Shown: one piece after another, positions 41,782-51,478 of the stretch | Layout: each line of letters starts with the position of its first letter | Numbering within the stretch: position 1 is the first letter of the stretch | Source of the DNA: Andreprevotia sp. IGB-42 | Lineage (GTDB): Bacteria > Pseudomonadota > Gammaproteobacteria > Burkholderiales > Chitinibacteraceae | NCBI RefSeq assembly: GCF_009848685.1 | Contig: NZ_WXTX01000005.1 | Span: 124,001-188,000, forward strand | Direction of reading: 5' to 3' | DNA: 64,000 nucleotides | Program-made: the position numbers and the translations under genes | Notes under the pieces: generated by a model | What the model saw: the letters and a program-made list of their open reading frames with translations, nothing else | Told to the model about the DNA's origin: nothing | Databases searched by the model: none

Positions 41782-43719
41782 ATGTTCAAAACCTGGTCTA
41801 TCCGGAAAAAATTGTTGGTCAGCCTGGCGCTGATCCTGCTGGCATCGCAACTGACTGCGGGGCTGGTGCTGGGGGGGCTGCTGCGCAGCACCATGACCGA
41901 GCGCATGGAGCAGGGCGAGCTGAAGCAGACCGTGGCGGCCATCCGCAATGATCTGGATAAATCGCTGTCGGTACCGGTGCAAGTGGCTGCGGGTATAGCG
42001 CAGAATACCTATCTGCTTGATTGGGTGGCTGCAGGCGAGCCGGTAGAAGGCATTGCCGCGTGGCAGAAATATGCAAAATCGGTAAAGGCAGCAACCGGTT
42101 ATCCCATCGTTTCCTTTATCAGCGAGGGCACCCGCAACTATTACGACGACGAGCGCGGCTTGCTCAGGAAACTCGAGCCGACAGGCGATCGCTGGTTTGA
42201 CGAATTCATGGGCAGTGGCAAGAAGTTCGATTTCAACCTGGGCATCGAGCCGGGCAAGGCGGTGATGATGTTCATCAACTACCGCGCCGACGATGGTCAG
42301 GGCCACAAGGGGGATGCCAGCGTGGGGCTGGACGTTACCGATATGGCCGAGCGCATCAAGAAAATGGCCGTGGGGCAGGCAGGGCAGGTATTCGTGGTGA
42401 ATCAGCAGGGCAAGATCCAGATCCACCGCGACCCTTCGCTGGTGAAAGTGGATGCCAAGGTGGATCTGACCAGCCTGCCCGGCATGAGCGAGGCAGCGCC
42501 AACGCTGCTCAAGCAGGGTGATTTCAACCTGGCGCACTACGATGGCCCGCAAGGCGCCATGGTGGTGGCATCGAGCTACTTGCCCATCGCAGGCTGGTTC
42601 GTGCTGGTAGAAATGCCCCGCTCGGAGATCAATGCCGTGGTCAACCGCACCATGGTGTGGCTGGCCGTGGTGGATATCGTGGCGCTGATCATCTCCATCG
42701 GCCTGGTGGTGCTGCTGGTGGGCTCGATCACGCGGCCACTGGCACGGCTGCGCGAAGCCATGCAGGCGTTGACCACGGGCCAGGGCGATCTGACCGTGCG
42801 GCTCGATGCCAGCAGTGGTGACGAAATCGGCCATATCGGCCGCAGTTTCAATGATTTCATGGCGCAGTTGCGCACCATGTTCCTCAAGGTGCGGGAAGAA
42901 ACCGGGCAATTGACCAGTGGCGTGGCCAGCATCAACGACATGACCGCCAAGCTGGCTGACGATGCCCGCCACAATGCGGACATGGCCGGGGTGACCGCGG
43001 CCACCATCGAGGAAATTACCGTGTCGATTTCGGTGATTGCCGACAACAGCCGCAGTGCGTCCAGCACCGTGGAGCAGGCGGGGGCGGTGTCCGTGACCAG
43101 TGCAGAGTCGGTGGGCCGGGTAGCGCGGGAAATCGAACAGGTGGCGGCATCGATGGATGAACTCACTACGGTAATGGGCGGCCTGCAGACGCGCAGCGAG
43201 AAAATCGCCTCGATTGCCGACGTGATCAAGGCGATTTCCGACCAGACCAATCTGCTGGCGCTCAATGCCGCCATCGAGGCCGCGCGCGCTGGCGAGCAGG
43301 GCCGCGGCTTTGCCGTGGTGGCGGACGAGGTGCGCAAACTGGCCGAGCGCACCGGCCGCGCCACGGTGGAGATTAGCGACATGGTGCGGGCAATCCGCAG
43401 CGAATCGGGCAGTGCGCTGGCGCATGCACAGCATACGGATGTGGCAGTCAAAAGCGGTGTGGCGCTGATGGCGCGCGCCATTGTGGATATCGAATCCATC
43501 CAGAGCCTGATGCAGGCGGTGGCACAAACCACCGATGACATCCGCGATGCAGCGGTCGAACAATCGAAGGCGACCGAGGCGATGGCCAGCGGCGCCGAGC
43601 AATTGTCCAACCGCGCAGCGCAGGCCGATCAGAACATCCACAATACCCAGGCGGTGGTGCAGGACTTGGGCCGGCTATCCCGCGAGCTGGGTGGACTGGT
43701 GGCACGCTTCAGGCTGTGA
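41782..43719 (+). CDS. Methyl-accepting chemotaxis protein with dCache-type sensor
   Basis: A 645-residue receptor: membrane helix 1 (residues ~10-32) and a ~250-residue periplasmic double-Cache domain ([44 protein letters not shown]). Helix 2 ([24 protein letters not shown]) is followed by HAMP ([13 protein letters not shown]) and the signalling helices with the hallmark tip [20 protein letters not shown]. dCache domains often bind amino acids or organic acids; the ligand is not predictable here. No CheB/CheR C-terminal pentapeptide is seen. Confidence 0.92.
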   Translation: MFKTWSIRKKLLVSLALILLASQLTAGLVLGGLLRSTMTERMEQGELKQTVAAIRNDLDKSLSVPVQVAAGIAQNTYLLDWVAAGEPVEGIAAWQKYAKSVKAATGYPIVSFISEGTRNYYDDERGLLRKLEPTGDRWFDEFMGSGKKFDFNLGIEPGKAVMMFINYRADDGQGHKGDASVGLDVTDMAERIKKMAVGQAGQVFVVNQQGKIQIHRDPSLVKVDAKVDLTSLPGMSEAAPTLLKQGDFNLAHYDGPQGAMVVASSYLPIAGWFVLVEMPRSEINAVVNRTMVWLAVVDIVALIISIGLVVLLVGSITRPLARLREAMQALTTGQGDLTVRLDASSGDEIGHIGRSFNDFMAQLRTMFLKVREETGQLTSGVASINDMTAKLADDARHNADMAGVTAATIEEITVSISVIADNSRSASSTVEQAGAVSVTSAESVGRVAREIEQVAASMDELTTVMGGLQTRSEKIASIADVIKAISDQTNLLALNAAIEAARAGEQGRGFAVVADEVRKLAERTGRATVEISDMVRAIRSESGSALAHAQHTDVAVKSGVALMARAIVDIESIQSLMQAVAQTTDDIRDAAVEQSKATEAMASGAEQLSNRAAQADQNIHNTQAVVQDLGRLSRELGGLVARFRL

Positions 43720-43845
43720 GTGTATGTGGCTTCATGTTCACCAAGGCCATGTCAGACTGGGCCGGATAGCGGGGCCTGCGCAGTGATGGGACAGTGATGG
43801 CTCAACGTGGCGGGAGCAGCGCAGGTGGCCTGGACAGAAGCGGTT

Positions 43846-44343
43846 ATGGATACCATACGCGCGGAGTTTTCCGATGTGCCGGATGCCGCGCAGATCACCC
43901 GCATCGTGGTGCGCTTGCTGCTGGCGGCAGTGCTGGGTGGCGTGCTCGGTTACGAGCGCGAGCAGAAGGGCAAGGCTGCCGGTATCCGCACCCATATGCT
44001 GGTGGCACTGGGCGCAGCGCTGTTCGTGCTGGTGCCGCAGCTGGCTGGTACCGCCGTGGCGGACATGAGCCGGGTAATCCAGGGTATCGTCACCGGCGTG
44101 GGTTTTCTTGGCGCCGGCGCCATCATCAAGCAGCATGCCGAGGAAAACGTGCAGGGCCTCACCACCGCCGCCGGGCTGTGGATGACCGCTGCCATCGGCA
44201 TTGCCTGCGGCTTGGGGCGCGAATCGACCGCTGTGCTGAGCACCTTCCTGGCGCTGGCCATCCTGAGCCTGGTACCGCATTGCTTTGATCGCAAGAAAAA
44301 CGGTACCGATCCTGCGAATCAGGCAGACGAAGCGCAGGGTTGA
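43846..44343 (+). CDS. MgtC/SapB family membrane protein
   Basis: A 165-residue protein with five hydrophobic segments and the MgtC N-terminal-domain signatures LLLAAVLGGVLGYEREQKGKAAGIRTHMLVALGAALF and GIVTGVGFLGAGAIIK. MgtC proteins influence Mg-limited growth and the F-ATPase. The short length matches the SapB-type members that lack the C-terminal ACT-like domain. An upstream in-frame GTG is an alternative start. It is about 12 kb from the MgtA gene. Confidence 0.88.
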   Translation: MDTIRAEFSDVPDAAQITRIVVRLLLAAVLGGVLGYEREQKGKAAGIRTHMLVALGAALFVLVPQLAGTAVADMSRVIQGIVTGVGFLGAGAIIKQHAEENVQGLTTAAGLWMTAAIGIACGLGRESTAVLSTFLALAILSLVPHCFDRKKNGTDPANQADEAQG

Positions 44344-44780
44344 TGGCGTTTTCGAGCGGACCAGCGGGTGCCCGCTGGAGGCCCTTGCTGGATCATGCGC
44401 GAAGAAAGCCCGCAAAGCTGCCATCGGCAAGACCAGCGGCCCGCACGTTGCCCCGTAAATCACCGCACGTGCAATTGCTGATTCCGGGCCGGGCGTGGCG
44501 CGTATGCATGCCAGACAGGTAGGGGGCCGGACAAGCCGGAAACAAACATCAGGCGGGGAAAGGTGATGCGATGGCGATTGGCCTTCTCAACGTGGTCTCG
44601 AGATCGGGCGCGCATGACATCCCCGTGTTGTGGCACCACACTGCAGCTGCCGTGCTGCCGGTCCGCAATGGCCTGCAATTGGCAGGTTATCCTGCACGCT
44701 GCACGGATCATCGCTGCTGTTACCCCGTTCACATTCCAACTTGCGCCTGATGCCGCTGGCTTCCGGGCCATGGAGCTTGC
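44344..44780. other. Intergenic region, no gene seen
   Basis: It lies between two rightward genes. A hairpin (CCAGCGGG, CCCGCTGG at 44361-44378) lacks a T run. A sigma-54-like TGGCACC at 44631 has wrong spacing. No coding frame is convincing. Confidence 0.4.
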
Positions 44781-45896
44781 ATGTCCGCACCACGCCGAAC
44801 ACGGGCCGCCCTCGCCATCACGGTGATGCTGCTGATATTGCTGGGTTTGCGGGTATGGAGTAGCGGACAGGCCGCCGCCATCTCCGGGCCGACGCATTTG
44901 CGATCGGGCGATGACGGCAAGGTCTATCTGGTACTGACCGATGCATTGCTGGTGCTCTCGCCGCAGGGACAATTACTGGATGAGATTCCCCTGAGCCGTT
45001 TTGGTGTCGAGCGCCTGATCGGGGATTTCTGGGTCAGCAACCAGCAGCAGATCCTGTTGCGTGCCGGGCAAGATGGCGGTGGGCTGCTGCGCAGCCTGCG
45101 TATCTTCAACCGGGTGAACGGGGATGGCGGTGACCAGATGCCGGCAGGCCAGGTCACATTGCAATGGTGCGCGCTGGCCACCGGCAATTGCAAGCCGTTT
45201 GCAGGGGGCTTCCGCAGCAACCGTACATTCAAGTTGTGGCGCGATGCCGCCAGCGGCGCGTTCCTTGTTGCCGACACCGCTCAGCGGCGCTTGTTGCGGT
45301 TGCGGGTGGATGGCGAGGTCGAAGCCAGCAGCGGGCAGGATTTTGCATTTCCCAACACCTTGCAGCTGGGGCCGGACGGGTTGCTTTACGTGGCCGATAC
45401 CAACCACCACCGTATCGTGGCGGTTGATCCGCAAGTCGCCAGTTTTGGTGCGGAACGCAACGCATATCCGGTGCAGATGGATATCCTTCGGGGACGCGAC
45501 TGGCCCAATGCACTTGCGGTAGCTGGCGATGGCACGCGCTGGGTGGTCAATGCCGGGCCGGATATGGCGCATGGCGATCTGCTGGTATACGAGAAAGACG
45601 GGCGTATCCGCCACGAAATCACCTTGCCTGATGGGGCAGACCCCCTATCCATCCTGATCGTGGATACGCGTGTGCTGGTGGCGGATACGGGCCGTTTCGT
45701 GATTCATGTATTCGATCCGGCCGGCAACGCCCTGCCGGCATTTGGCGATGCAGCATTCCAGCAAGAGCTGCAGCAGGCCGCGCATGCCAAGCTGGTTTAC
45801 AGCCGCATCAGCACCGGCGCCATGGGGTTGTTGATCATGGTGTTCATTGCTGCATTGCTGTTGTATCGGCGTGCGAAGCGGCTGGGCCAGATTTAG
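44781..45896 (+). CDS. Membrane-anchored beta-propeller protein (NHL-like)
   Basis: A 371-residue protein with an N-terminal membrane anchor (ALAITVMLLILLGLRVW), a large extracytoplasmic domain and a C-terminal membrane helix (GLLIMVFIAALLLYRRAK). The middle contains NHL/SMP-30-like repeats (FPNTLQLGPDGLLYVADTNHHRIVAVDP, WPNALAVAGDGTRWVVNAG, LSILIVDTRVLVADTGRF), folding as a propeller. The two anchors with a Lys/Arg tail suggest a periplasmic loop protein. Function unknown. Confidence 0.7.
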   Translation: MSAPRRTRAALAITVMLLILLGLRVWSSGQAAAISGPTHLRSGDDGKVYLVLTDALLVLSPQGQLLDEIPLSRFGVERLIGDFWVSNQQQILLRAGQDGGGLLRSLRIFNRVNGDGGDQMPAGQVTLQWCALATGNCKPFAGGFRSNRTFKLWRDAASGAFLVADTAQRRLLRLRVDGEVEASSGQDFAFPNTLQLGPDGLLYVADTNHHRIVAVDPQVASFGAERNAYPVQMDILRGRDWPNALAVAGDGTRWVVNAGPDMAHGDLLVYEKDGRIRHEITLPDGADPLSILIVDTRVLVADTGRFVIHVFDPAGNALPAFGDAAFQQELQQAAHAKLVYSRISTGAMGLLIMVFIAALLLYRRAKRLGQI

Positions 45897-46267
45897 GGCG
45901 GGATCAACGCGAACATGCCTGATCTGTGCCACTGCCATCATTCATCGCCTCCGCTGATGCAACCCATCCAGCGCTGGCGACGCGTGGCACGACGCTCCGC
46001 ACGGTAGCAAGATCAAGCAGCGGGTTTGCCTTGTGGCGTGCTGTCTGAACGCCGGCAAGTTTGCAGGGGCAGGGAACTTTTCGCCAAAAAGCTTGTATGT
46101 ATATTTCTTGGTTGGTAAGTTTTTGCCGGAATCAATCGCGACAGGTAGCGCGCTTTGATGGGCAAATGCACCAGACCGGGATCGCGAATGCCTTATCGGC
46201 GCTTTGCGGAGACTGGGCTGCTTGTCCGTCAGCCCTGATATAACCTCATGACAACAGGAAGCCTGAC
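45897..46267. other. Intergenic region upstream of the lipoprotein pair
   Basis: The promoter of the first lipoprotein gene must lie here; the AT-rich part around 46090-46130 is the best candidate. No coding frame is convincing. Confidence 0.4.
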
Positions 46268-47077
46268 GTGAAGCACCAAGTAAAAAACCTGATTCTTCCT
46301 GCCGCCTTGTCGGTCAGCGTGTTGCTGGTAGCATGTGGCGGCGGCAGTGCCTCGGTGGGTGTATTGCCCATCGCGCCAACCAGGGCGCCAACGCCCACCC
46401 CGACCCCCGTACCGGTCTCCTTCGCTGCTGAAGGGGTATGGCGGGGCACTACCAGCAATGGCCGCGCGCTGACTGGCGTGGTACTCGATAACGGCAGCTA
46501 CTGGGTGCTTTATTCCGCCACGAATAATGCCAATATCATCGCTGGCGTATTGCAAGGTTCGGCAAAGGCAGAGAATGGCGACTTTGCCAGCACGGATGGC
46601 AAGGATTTGAATCAGGAAGGGGGCGGCGTCAATGCGACGACCATCGTCGCCAACTATGTGGCCAAAAAAACGCTGACTGGCACATTGACCTATCCGGCCA
46701 GCAGCCAGTCCGTCACGCTGACCGGTACGTACGATGCAGACTATGAAAAAAAGCCTGCACTGGCTACCATCGCGGGCACCTACTCCGGCACGGGCGCCGT
46801 GCAGGGCGGTAGCGAAGCCATAACGCTGATTGTGAGCGCAACAGGCCTCATTACCGGTACTGGCACCAGTGGTTGCAAGTTTACCGGCACCACCAGCCCG
46901 CATGCCAAGGGCAACGTTTACGATGTAACGGTGACGTTTGCCGGTGGCGCATGCATGTTGGGAACCAGCACCATCACGGGTGTGGGATATTACGATGCGT
47001 CGCAAAAGCGCCTGTATGGCGCGGCGCTCAATACAGCCCGCAACAATGGCATGATTTTTGTGGGGACCAAGCCGTAG
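46268..47077 (+). CDS. Lipoprotein A of a tandem paralogous pair
   Basis: A 269-residue lipoprotein: lipobox LLVAC (lipidated Cys ~23), a Gly/Ser and Pro/Thr linker (PTPTPTPVPV), then a beta-rich domain. The domain starts AAEGVWRGTTSNGRALTGVVLDNGSYWVLYS and ends GVGYYDASQKRLYGAALNTARNNGMIFVGTKP. It shares fold, length and motifs with the next gene. Probable outer-membrane surface protein of unknown ligand. Confidence 0.7.
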   Translation: MKHQVKNLILPAALSVSVLLVACGGGSASVGVLPIAPTRAPTPTPTPVPVSFAAEGVWRGTTSNGRALTGVVLDNGSYWVLYSATNNANIIAGVLQGSAKAENGDFASTDGKDLNQEGGGVNATTIVANYVAKKTLTGTLTYPASSQSVTLTGTYDADYEKKPALATIAGTYSGTGAVQGGSEAITLIVSATGLITGTGTSGCKFTGTTSPHAKGNVYDVTVTFAGGACMLGTSTITGVGYYDASQKRLYGAALNTARNNGMIFVGTKP

Positions 47078-47222
47078 GCCGCTTGACGCGCCATTTAACC
47101 TGGCCAGTTGCCCTTGACCAGACCGCAACGTTACCAGCCCGGCAGGTTGCGGCCTGATCCATCTGCCAGGCTGTGTGGGCCAATAGGCATGACCAGACGT
47201 AGATTTACCCATTTAATCAGGA

Positions 47223-48038
47223 ATGAGCAGCGTGAATATCCTAACGAAGACAGCGGTTTTTCTCTCCATGGCAGCGGCCGGCCTGATCCTGGCTGCGTGC
47301 AGTGCAGAAGAGGGCACCACCACGCCGACACCGACGCCAACCCCGGCAATTACACCAACACCGACGCCGATTCCTGCGTCCGCAACGGCCGAGGGCTTGT
47401 GGAAGGGCGTGGATAGCGGCGGGCGCTCGTTCACTGCGCTGGTACTGGGCGACGGCACCGGTAAATACTGGATGCCGTATACAACTGCAGCCAATCCGAA
47501 TGTATTCGTCGGTTTTCTGACGGGTACGGCAACCTCGTTGAATACCCTGTTTTCATCAACGAATGGCGTAAATTTCGATAGCGTGGCTGCCAATATCGGC
47601 AATGTGGTGGTCAGTGGTTCATATATTGCCAAATCCACATTCCGCCCACAGATTACCGGCAATAATCAGATTGTTTCACTCAACTCCACCTATAGCCCGG
47701 ATTACGAACTGACACCCACGCTGGCCAGCATAGCAGGCGAATATACCGGTCAGGTCAGTACATTGATTGGTACGCAGAACAGCACATTGACCGTGACCAA
47801 TACCGGCACCGTCAGCGGCAAGTTTGCTGATGGCTGCCAGTTCAGCGGTAACATTTCCGCCAATGCGAAAGGCAATCTGTACAACTTGTCACTGGCCTAC
47901 ATTGCGCTCAATTGCGGCAAGAATACGGGTTCCGTTGCAGGCGTTGCCTATTACGACAAAACGCAGAGAACGCTGGTTGTAACCACCATCGATACACCGC
48001 GTACGGCGGGCCTTTTGTTCCAGGGCACAAAACTCTGA
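47223..48038 (+). CDS. Lipoprotein B of a tandem paralogous pair
   Basis: A 271-residue lipoprotein: lipobox LAAC, a Thr/Pro linker (TPTPTPTPAITPTPTP), then AEGLWKGVDSGGRSFTALVLGDGTGKYWMPY and the matching ending VAGVAYYDKTQRTLVVTTIDTPRTAGLLFQGTKL. Moderately diverged from lipoprotein A, with 145 bases between them, so the pair arose by an old tandem duplication. Confidence 0.7.
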   Translation: MSSVNILTKTAVFLSMAAAGLILAACSAEEGTTTPTPTPTPAITPTPTPIPASATAEGLWKGVDSGGRSFTALVLGDGTGKYWMPYTTAANPNVFVGFLTGTATSLNTLFSSTNGVNFDSVAANIGNVVVSGSYIAKSTFRPQITGNNQIVSLNSTYSPDYELTPTLASIAGEYTGQVSTLIGTQNSTLTVTNTGTVSGKFADGCQFSGNISANAKGNLYNLSLAYIALNCGKNTGSVAGVAYYDKTQRTLVVTTIDTPRTAGLLFQGTKL

Positions 48039-48130
48039 AGCCATATTCTGTGAGCGGTTCCGGATGGATCGCGTAGCGGGATCGGGTGGCACCGCCTCAT
48101 CTGCTCGCCGCGTCGTGATGGAGATACCCC

Positions 48131-48592
48131 ATGCCCGAGGTCATCGGTATTGATCATGTCTATATCGCCGTCAGCGATATGCGCAGGTCGGAAGCCTTTT
48201 ACGATCAGGTTTTGCTCACGGTGCTGGGGTTCCGGAAAAACGCCTGCACATTGGCGGGCGATCCGCACATCCAGTACTACAATCGGCATTTTGGCTATGT
48301 GTTGCGGCCGGCGCGCTCCGATGCCGGTCTGGAAGTGCCGGGAAGCGATCAACGGCAACGACCCGGGCTGCACCACCTGTGCCTGCGCGTACAAAGCGCG
48401 GCAGACGTCGCCGAGGTGGCCCATGCAATGCAACAGATGGGTATCGCAGCAACCGATGCGGCGCTCTACCCTGACTATGCCGTGGACTATACCGCCACTT
48501 TCTTTACGGATCCGGATGGCTTGCGGCTGGAAGTAACCAACTACCGGCAAGAGCGCCAGCAGCGCCATGATTGCTGGAATCATCCCGCATGA
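48131..48592 (+). CDS. VOC superfamily protein (glyoxalase/dioxygenase fold)
   Basis: A 153-residue protein with the vicinal-oxygen-chelate pattern: GIDHVYIAVSDMRRSEAFYDQVL with metal-ligand-type His, GLHHLCLRVQS for the second, and TATFFTDPDGLRLEVTN with the metal-binding Glu. Such proteins are glyoxalases, dioxygenases or resistance proteins; the substrate is unknown. Its start is set by GGAGA upstream. The OsmC gene follows 43 bases on and may be cotranscribed. Confidence 0.85.
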   Translation: MPEVIGIDHVYIAVSDMRRSEAFYDQVLLTVLGFRKNACTLAGDPHIQYYNRHFGYVLRPARSDAGLEVPGSDQRQRPGLHHLCLRVQSAADVAEVAHAMQQMGIAATDAALYPDYAVDYTATFFTDPDGLRLEVTNYRQERQQRHDCWNHPA

Positions 48593-48635
48593 TCGGATGC
48601 ACCAGCTGGTGCACTCCGCCAACCCAGGAGCCCCG

Positions 48636-49112
48636 ATGGCGCAATATCTTGCAGAAGTGATCTGGCAACGCGGCGAACAGGATTTCCTCGGCAAGCGCTA
48701 CAGCCGTCGGCATCTGATTCGTTTTGATGGCGGGGTCGAGCTGGCCGGTTCGTCGTCGCCGCACGTGGTACCGCTGCCGATGTCCGACGCCAGCGCGGTG
48801 GATCCGGAAGAAGCTTTCGTTGCTGCGCTGGCCAGTTGCCACATGCTGTGTTTCCTCGCCATTGCCGCCAAGCAGGGGTTTTGCGTGGATCGCTACCAGG
48901 ATGCTGCAGAGGGCACCATGGCGAAAAATGCCGGGGGAAAATGGGCGATCGACGTGGTGACGTTGCGGCCGGATGTGCTGTTTTCTGGGCCACAGCGGCC
49001 TGACCGCACGCAAATCGACCAGATGCATCACGCGGCACATGAAGAATGCTTTATCGCCAGTTCGGTAAAGAGCGAAGTACGTTGCGAGCCGGTGTACGGC
49101 AGCGCGCCATGA
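48636..49112 (+). CDS. OsmC family peroxidase-type protein
   Basis: A 158-residue protein with the OsmC pattern: DPEEAFVAALASCHMLCFLAIAAKQGF contains the peroxidatic-type Cys, and HEECFIASSVKSEV the second Cys. OsmC/Ohr proteins reduce organic hydroperoxides with thiols. A GGAG site sets the ATG. The neighbouring VOC gene may work in the same detoxification context (inference). Confidence 0.85.
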   Translation: MAQYLAEVIWQRGEQDFLGKRYSRRHLIRFDGGVELAGSSSPHVVPLPMSDASAVDPEEAFVAALASCHMLCFLAIAAKQGFCVDRYQDAAEGTMAKNAGGKWAIDVVTLRPDVLFSGPQRPDRTQIDQMHHAAHEECFIASSVKSEVRCEPVYGSAP

Positions 49113-49235
49113 TCCGGCCCTGCCGATAAGCCGGTGCGGTCTGTTCCGTAACGCTTCATGTCGGCAATGGCTGCCATTCCAGCCATCATTCAGGTAACTT
49201 CCCCAGCCTGGTCAATCCGCCAGACGTGGTCAGCC

Positions 49236-49757
49236 ATGCCCCGCAATATCGAAATCAAGGCGCGTATCCAAAGCGTGGCTGCACTCGTGCCTGTGGTGGC
49301 TGCGCTGGCGCAGCAAGGCCCGGTAGACATCATGCAGGACGATACGTTTTTCGACTGCCCTGATGGCCGCCTGAAGCTGCGCGCATTCTCGCCAGAATCG
49401 GGTGAGCTGATTTTCTATCAGCGCGCCAATCAACAAGGCCCCAGGGAAAGTGTCTATGCCATTTCGCCGACTACCGCACCGGACAGTTTGCGTGAAGTAC
49501 TTACTCGTGCATATGGGCAAGGCGGGCGGGTACGCAAACACCGGGTGCTGTTCATTGCCGGGCGCACCCGCATCCATCTGGACCGCGTGGAAGACCTGGG
49601 CGAATTCCTCGAGCTGGAAGTGGTGCTGCAAGATGGCGAAGCGGCCGAGGCCGGGGTGGCAGAGGCGCATGCATTGATGGTGCAACTGGGCGTGCAGTCC
49701 AGCCAGTTGATTGAAGCCGCTTATGTGGATTTGCTGGCACTGCGCCAGCTGTGCTGA
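49236..49757 (+). CDS. CYTH domain protein (class IV adenylate cyclase type)
   Basis: A 173-residue protein beginning MPRNIEIKARI, the CYTH ExExK-type start with EIKAR. The inner barrel strands with basic residues follow (DDTFFDCPDGRLKLRAF, LIFYQRANQQGPRESVY, RVRKHRVLFIAGRTRIHLDRVEDLGEFLELEVVL). CYTH enzymes act on triphosphates as cyclases or triphosphatases; which one cannot be read here. A longer upstream frame looks non-coding. Confidence 0.82.
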   Translation: MPRNIEIKARIQSVAALVPVVAALAQQGPVDIMQDDTFFDCPDGRLKLRAFSPESGELIFYQRANQQGPRESVYAISPTTAPDSLREVLTRAYGQGGRVRKHRVLFIAGRTRIHLDRVEDLGEFLELEVVLQDGEAAEAGVAEAHALMVQLGVQSSQLIEAAYVDLLALRQLC

Positions 49758-49851
49758 CAAGGCGATCCGGGCTAGGCCGTATGCGGCTTGACTGTTCTGA
49801 TGGGCGAAAGCGGCAGCGACGCCTGCTCGACCGGCATCCGTTGCGGGTAGC

Positions 49852-49880
49852 AAAAAAAGCGGCGCCGGTAGGGCGCCGCA
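49852..49880 (-). terminator. Rho-independent terminator for the GH16 gene
   Basis: Read leftward, GCGGCGCC and GGCGCCGC form a perfect 8-bp stem with a five-base loop, followed by T7. It lies about 80 bases beyond the GH16 stop codon. Confidence 0.92.
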
Positions 49881-49959
49881 AGGCCAGAGGATAATCAAAC
49901 CAATTCAGGAGGAGATCGCCTCCTGCCTGTATCAACGGGATGGCTGTTGCTGTGGTTGA

Positions 49960-51363
49960 CTACTTCGCCTGCCACAGCACCGGCACCACCAGTGGTGTCC
50001 AGTTGCCACCCACGGGGGCGGTGTGCGCAATCAGCGCGGTGTATTGCTTGCCCTGATAGCTGACGCACGCACCGACCGCGTACGACACACCTTCCTGCCA
50101 TGGTGGGCAACCGGGGGCCGGCGTTGGTGTCACCGGCGGTACCGGGGTGACTGTCGGTGCGCTTGTGGGTGGCGTGGTCGGTACAACCGTGGGTTTCACG
50201 GTGGGCTGCGCGGTTGGCGTGCTGGTCGGTGACGGCACGGTACCGGTGCAAGCGCCGAGATCCAGCCATGGGCCCCACTGGCCGGAGGTAGTCGGGTCAT
50301 TGCCTTGCGTCCACCACTTGGCTTCGTAGTTGCGCCCGTTGCGGGTAACACGCTGGCCGGTCAGGTACACCGCATCGGTGCCCCATGCCGTGTAGCAACT
50401 GCCCGGTACCGGGGTGGCGGTGGGGCGGGGTGTTGCGGTCGGTGGCACGGTGGGGCCGGTGGTTGGCACCACGCTGGGCTGGGTAACCGGCGTCGGCGTC
50501 GGCACGCTGCTGGGTACCGGTGATGGCGGCGTGCCGTTGGGGACATAGGTAAAGTCGGTCAGAACCAGTTCCACTTCCTTGTTGTCGGTCGGCGCGCGGC
50601 CACCCACTTGCCACAGGTTGATCAGGAAGTACTGCGGCTTCTGGCTGATGCACTGCAGCGGATCGTGCGAGCTGCAATACCACTGGTTGAGGCGGTTATC
50701 GGTTTGCGCGGGGGGGAAGCGTGGATCGAACACCCAACTGGCGGTTTCACCGGTGCTGTCGTTCAGTGCGCGGTGGCCGTTCAGGGTCTGGAAGCTCACC
50801 TTGTCCGATTGCCAGGTAAAGCGGTGGGTGGACAGATCGCTATCCAGCACCAGATCGAAACCATGCCAGCTGCGCACCGCGCCATTCACTGCCGGCCAGA
50901 CCGTGTAGTTGCCGATGGGGGCGAACGCATTGCCCCATTTGGAGAACTCGATATCGATTTCATTGGTGGCATCGCCACCCACATCGCGCGGCGGGTAGGT
51001 ATAAAAGCCGAACACCACGTTCGGGTCTAACTGGTCTGGCCGGCCCACCATATGCGTCTGGAAGGTACCGAAGCCCAGCCGGTCCATGCTCACGCCCAGC
51101 TGGATTTCGGTAGATGACCACACGCCATCGCGGTTGGCTATTTTCAGGTGCAGGCGGCCCTGTTCATCCACCCAGGCGTTGCGCTCATCCCAGTTGTTGG
51201 GGCCGGGGCCGCCGCCACCGGCGCGCACCTGCCAGTCGAAGCCGGACCAGCGCAGTACCTTGGGTGCCGGAGTGGGGGTCGGGTCTGCGGCCCACGCTGC
51301 GCTGTGGAGCAGCAGGTAAAGCGGGATGATGGAAAGTACACCGATCTTTTGCAACGTACGCAT
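49960..51363 (-). CDS. Secreted GH16 glycosidase with two chitin-binding CBM5/12 modules
   Basis: The 467-residue protein has a signal peptide (residues ~1-25), then a GH16 beta-jelly-roll with the active-site motif NEIDIEFSKWG. Its EIDIE is the form without the beta-bulge, its two Glu being nucleophile and acid/base. A Pro/Thr/Ser linker follows, then two C-terminal CBM5/12-type modules (CYTAWGTDAVYLTGQRV with AKWWTQGNDP, and CPPWQEGVSYAVGACVSYQGKQY). It is likely a secreted beta-glucanase or related enzyme held on chitin-containing fungal wall. AAAGGAA precedes the start. Confidence 0.87.
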   Translation of the reverse strand: MRTLQKIGVLSIIPLYLLLHSAAWAADPTPTPAPKVLRWSGFDWQVRAGGGGPGPNNWDERNAWVDEQGRLHLKIANRDGVWSSTEIQLGVSMDRLGFGTFQTHMVGRPDQLDPNVVFGFYTYPPRDVGGDATNEIDIEFSKWGNAFAPIGNYTVWPAVNGAVRSWHGFDLVLDSDLSTHRFTWQSDKVSFQTLNGHRALNDSTGETASWVFDPRFPPAQTDNRLNQWYCSSHDPLQCISQKPQYFLINLWQVGGRAPTDNKEVELVLTDFTYVPNGTPPSPVPSSVPTPTPVTQPSVVPTTGPTVPPTATPRPTATPVPGSCYTAWGTDAVYLTGQRVTRNGRNYEAKWWTQGNDPTTSGQWGPWLDLGACTGTVPSPTSTPTAQPTVKPTVVPTTPPTSAPTVTPVPPVTPTPAPGCPPWQEGVSYAVGACVSYQGKQYTALIAHTAPVGGNWTPLVVPVLWQAK

Positions 51364-51478
51364 GTTCAATTCCTTTATCTGCAAGCTGGGCGGCTGGCTG
51401 TGGGCCGCGCCACCAGCAAGGGTGAAAGTGCCCCGCGCCATGCGGGGCTCAAGGATTGCCTGGGGATCGTTTGACGGT

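Noticed and set aside
44361-44378. Hairpin CCAGCGGG/CCCGCTGG after the MgtC gene
   Set aside because: Perfect stem but no T run, so not called a terminator.
44631-44646. Sigma-54-like TGGCACC...TGCA upstream of the propeller gene
   Set aside because: Spacing is again one base short and no enhancer box is nearby.
49960-50560. Tandem repeats in the GH16 gene
   Set aside because: They encode Pro/Thr/Ser linkers between enzyme and binding modules and need no further explanation.
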